A stretch of DNA of 64,000 nucleotides from Pseudomonas fluorescens (GTDB taxonomy: Bacteria > Pseudomonadota > Gammaproteobacteria > Pseudomonadales > Pseudomonadaceae): the NCBI RefSeq assembly GCF_902497745.1, contig NZ_CABVHJ010000017.1:2501-66500 (forward strand), written 5' to 3'. This document shows, piece by piece, positions 61,836 through 64,000 of this stretch; the stretch's first letter is position 1, and every line of letters begins with the position of its first letter. The translations under genes were made by a program, and so were the position numbers. The notes beneath the pieces are model-generated. The model had not been told where the DNA came from and made no database searches. It worked only from the letters and a program-made list of their open reading frames with translations.

Positions 61836-62642
61836 TTACTCGAGGATCTCCACCGGCATGCCGACCTCGAGTCGGCCATTGCTGTCATTCACCAGGTTCT
61901 GGCCGAACATCGCGCCATCGGCTTCGGTGCGGTATTTCTGCAGGGTTGCCAGCGGTTCACGATCGGCACTGCGCTCACCGGTTTGCGGGTCGATGGTGGT
62001 GAGGATGCAGCGCGAACATGGCTTGACCACGCGGAACTCGACGTCGCCGATGCGAATCCGCTTCCAGCCGTCCTCGGCGTATGCCTCGCTGCCCTCGATG
62101 ACCAGGTTCGGCCGAAAACGCAACATTTCCAGCGGGCGTCCAACCTTTTGCGAGAGATCCTGCAAAGAGGCTTGGCCGATCAACAGCAGAGGAAATCCGT
62201 CGGCGAACGCGACCTGATCATCTTCGTGGCCATAGCCAGCTTGCGTGGTGCGAGCTCGATCCAGCGGCACCTGCACCAGACGGGTCGGTTTTCCAATGAA
62301 ATCGCTGACCCATCGGGCAGCCTCATCACCGGCATCCGGCACGCGCAAGGTGTCACGCCAGATCGTCACGCCGCGCAGTTCAGCGTCGTTGCCCGGCAAG
62401 GCGATATCGATGCAAGACTGTTGCGGCGCACTGAGGGTCAGACCGCCCTGCGCATTCCACAGGGCCGACAACTGGCTCATCTTCGCTTCAGCGCGCTGGG
62501 TCAGGAACCGGCCGCTGGCCTCGTCCACAAGCATCCAGCGTCGGTCGCCATCAAGCCCCAGCTTGTCGAGGTCGACATTTTGCAGCACATCGACTTTGCC
62601 GGATTTCAACGGGTAACGATAAAGCGCGCTCAGACGCAGCAT
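61836..62642 (-). CDS. MOSC-domain protein (YcbX-like)
   Basis: This encodes 268 residues from MLRLSALYRYPLKSGK, with GGGAG upstream. The MOSC N-terminal beta-barrel (SALYRYPLKSGKVDVLQNV, DGDRRWMLVDEASGRFLTQR) precedes the MOSC domain with RFRPNLVIEGSEAYAEDGW and the molybdenum-cofactor Cys in VKPCSRCILTTIDPQTG. E. coli YcbX reduces N-hydroxylated compounds using a Mo cofactor. There is no C-terminal ferredoxin domain here, so a separate electron donor is needed. Confidence 0.88.
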   Translation of the reverse strand: MLRLSALYRYPLKSGKVDVLQNVDLDKLGLDGDRRWMLVDEASGRFLTQRAEAKMSQLSALWNAQGGLTLSAPQQSCIDIALPGNDAELRGVTIWRDTLRVPDAGDEAARWVSDFIGKPTRLVQVPLDRARTTQAGYGHEDDQVAFADGFPLLLIGQASLQDLSQKVGRPLEMLRFRPNLVIEGSEAYAEDGWKRIRIGDVEFRVVKPCSRCILTTIDPQTGERSADREPLATLQKYRTEADGAMFGQNLVNDSNGRLEVGMPVEILE

Positions 62643-62708
62643 GGCCAGCTCCCTGGAGGATAAAAACGCCACCCTATACGAGCTTGATCAGGAATCAAAG
62701 AGCAATAA

Positions 62709-62798
62709 CTGTGGGAGCGAGCCTGCTCGCGAAAGCCGTGTGTCAGGTAATGATTCGGGGCTGACACACCGCTATCGCGAGCAGGCTCACTCCTGCAA
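62709..62798. repeat. REP doublet, GTGGGAGCGAGC family, right arm diverged
   Basis: CTGTGGGAGCGAGCCTGCTC on the left and ATCGCGAGCAGGCTCACTCC (two changes) on the right. It lies between the MOSC gene start and the cheV gene end. Confidence 0.85.
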
Positions 62799-62809
62799 TG
62801 GATGTGTGA

Positions 62810-63745
62810 TCAGGCCGGGACTTCGTCGAGCATCAAGCGCTGGCGAACCACATCGACCAGTTTGTCCGGCTGGAACTTGGAGAGGAAGTTGTCGCAACCG
62901 ACCTTCTTCACCATCGAATCGTTGAAACTGCCGGACAACGAGGTATGCAGCACCACGTACAGGCCACGCAGACGCGGGTCGTTGCGAATTTCTGTAGTCA
63001 GACGATAGCCGTCCATTTCCGGCATTTCCGCATCGGTGAAAATCATCAACAGCTTGTCGGTCATGTTGACGCCGGTATCGGCCCAGGCCTTGAGCATGTT
63101 CAGCGCCTTCAGACCATCGCTGGCAATGTGCATTTTCACGCCGAGCTGGCCGAGGGTGTCACGCAATTGCGAGAGCGCCACGTTGGAGTCGTCCACCAGC
63201 AGCACTTCGCGGCCACGGGCGCGTTCCAGCACCGGGTCTTCGAGTTTTTCCCGCGAGACCTTGGCGTTGTACGGGACGATTTCGGCGAGGACTTTTTCGA
63301 CGTCGATGATTTCCACCAGTTGATCATCGACTTTGCTGATCGCGGTCAGATAATGCTGGCGCCCGGCGCTGGTCGGCGGCGGCAGAATGGCTTCCCAGTT
63401 CATGTTGACGATGCGATCTACACCGCCGACGAGGAAGGCCTGCACCGAGCGGTTGTACTCGGTGACGATGATCGTGCTGTTCGGGCCTGGCACCAATGGA
63501 CGCATGCCGATCGCTTGCGACAGATCGATCACCGGCAAGGTCTGACCGCGCAGATTGACCACACCGCAGACAAACGGGTGACGCTGCGGCATCAAGGTCA
63601 GCTTCGGCAGTTGCAGCACCTCCTGAACCTTGAACACGTTGATCGCGAACAACTGACGCCCGGCCAGTCGAAACATGAGAATTTCCAGGCGATTCTCACC
63701 CACCAGTTGCGTGCGTTGGTCTACCGTGTCGAGAATGCCGGCCAT
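62810..63745 (-). CDS. cheV: Chemotaxis coupling protein CheV
   Basis: This encodes 311 residues from MAGILDTVDQRTQLVGENRL, with AGGAG upstream; a longer frame start is unlikely. A CheW-like domain (about 1-165: ILMFRLAGRQLFAINVFKVQ, then CGVVNLRGQTLPVIDLS) is fused to a receiver domain (about 175-305) with acidic pocket EVLLVDDSN and phosphoacceptor Asp in IFTDAEMPEMDG. CheV couples receptors to CheA and can be tuned by phosphorylation. No flagellar or che genes are visible next to it, so this is either an orphan cheV or the edge of a cluster beyond the window. Confidence 0.93.
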   Translation of the reverse strand: MAGILDTVDQRTQLVGENRLEILMFRLAGRQLFAINVFKVQEVLQLPKLTLMPQRHPFVCGVVNLRGQTLPVIDLSQAIGMRPLVPGPNSTIIVTEYNRSVQAFLVGGVDRIVNMNWEAILPPPTSAGRQHYLTAISKVDDQLVEIIDVEKVLAEIVPYNAKVSREKLEDPVLERARGREVLLVDDSNVALSQLRDTLGQLGVKMHIASDGLKALNMLKAWADTGVNMTDKLLMIFTDAEMPEMDGYRLTTEIRNDPRLRGLYVVLHTSLSGSFNDSMVKKVGCDNFLSKFQPDKLVDVVRQRLMLDEVPA

Positions 63746-64000
63746 CAATGACTCCTGGGCTTGTTCTGATGAATTCACTATGTGGGGTTATCGGCGGCAA
63801 ATAGCAGTTCTTGATTGCCATACCCGACCCCGTCAAAAATGCCATGATCGGGCATTGATGTCACATTAACATCATGCTTTACTGGCGCAGTGATTTTCAT
63901 CTGCTACATTCTCTGCGGCGCGACCTCGGTTTGCACGGTAGGTTCCCATGCCTAAGGGATTCCCCTAGTAACAATCAGGCCCAACCTGATATTCGCAATA

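Noticed and set aside
63746..64000. Small dyads (TGATG/CATCA around 63858-63876, ATGCC/GGCAT around 63840-63856) before cheV
   Set aside because: The arms are short and imperfect and match no known operator; the last 255 bases otherwise hold no gene I can support.

Overview
The window is chromosomal DNA from a fluorescent Pseudomonas (P. fluorescens species complex). The evidence is a pyoverdine locus of Pseudomonas type, an atu (acyclic terpene) operon, msu/sfn sulfonate genes, and two families of palindromic REP doublets scattered between genes. GC content is high, genes are densely packed, and many stop and start codons overlap within operons. No rRNA, tRNA, CRISPR array, prophage or insertion sequence was seen. 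The one clear candidate for an acquired gene is the hemopexin-repeat gene at 29.2 kb.

Layout. 0-7.3 kb holds ordinary metabolism and transport: the end of rhtA, a small lipoprotein, a TetR regulator divergent from an SDR plus HCCA-isomerase pair, an Xaa-Pro aminopeptidase, a cysteine desulfurase, a LysE exporter and a lipoprotein. 7.5-11.9 kb is a sulfonate/sulfone operon (msuE, msuD, an sfnC/msuC-like flavoprotein, sfnR) behind a GG-N10-GC sigma-54 promoter with an upstream dyad. 11.9-13.4 kb has soxR divergent from an antibiotic-biosynthesis-monooxygenase-domain gene, then a VOC protein. 13.6-17.6 kb has a haloacetate-dehalogenase-like hydrolase, a LysR regulator and a second-copy type leuCD pair without leuB.

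18.0-26.1 kb and 34.5-49.6 kb form the pyoverdine region. fpvGHJK-fpvCDEF handles periplasmic iron release and siderophore recycling; an mbtH-like gene and pvdH follow; then come the 13-kb NRPS gene pvdL, the sigma factor gene pvdS and an IucB-like acetyltransferase gene (pvdY type). PvdS-type boxes (TAAAT-like, N16, CGT) precede mbtH, pvdH, pvdL and pvdY, and a Fur box overlaps the pvdS promoter. Together these give the usual cascade: low iron lifts Fur repression of pvdS, and PvdS then drives synthesis genes. PvdH makes 2,4-diaminobutyrate, and the third PvdL adenylation domain carries a Dab-type specificity code.

Embedded in the pyoverdine region (27.0-33.4 kb) is a dsbRS-like two-component system and a dsbD-dsbE-dsbG thiol-redox operon. 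They are separated by a four-bladed hemopexin-like gene, and a perfect heptamer direct repeat with 11-bp period sits upstream of dsbD. 49.7-51.5 kb holds an unrecognised protein and a periplasmic binding protein.

51.6-60.7 kb is atuR divergent from atuABCDEF, for citronellol/geraniol-type terpene breakdown through geranyl-CoA carboxylase (AtuC/AtuF). Twin palindromic operators lie between atuR and atuA, and atuG and atuH do not follow. The window closes with a DEDDh exonuclease, ppnP, a MOSC-domain protein and cheV.

Observations most worth checking: a REP doublet translated in frame inside fpvD; the hemopexin gene placed between a redox/copper regulator and its target operon; the complete fluoroacetate-dehalogenase residue set in the hydrolase at 13.6 kb; and the regulatory elements upstream of msuE and dsbD.
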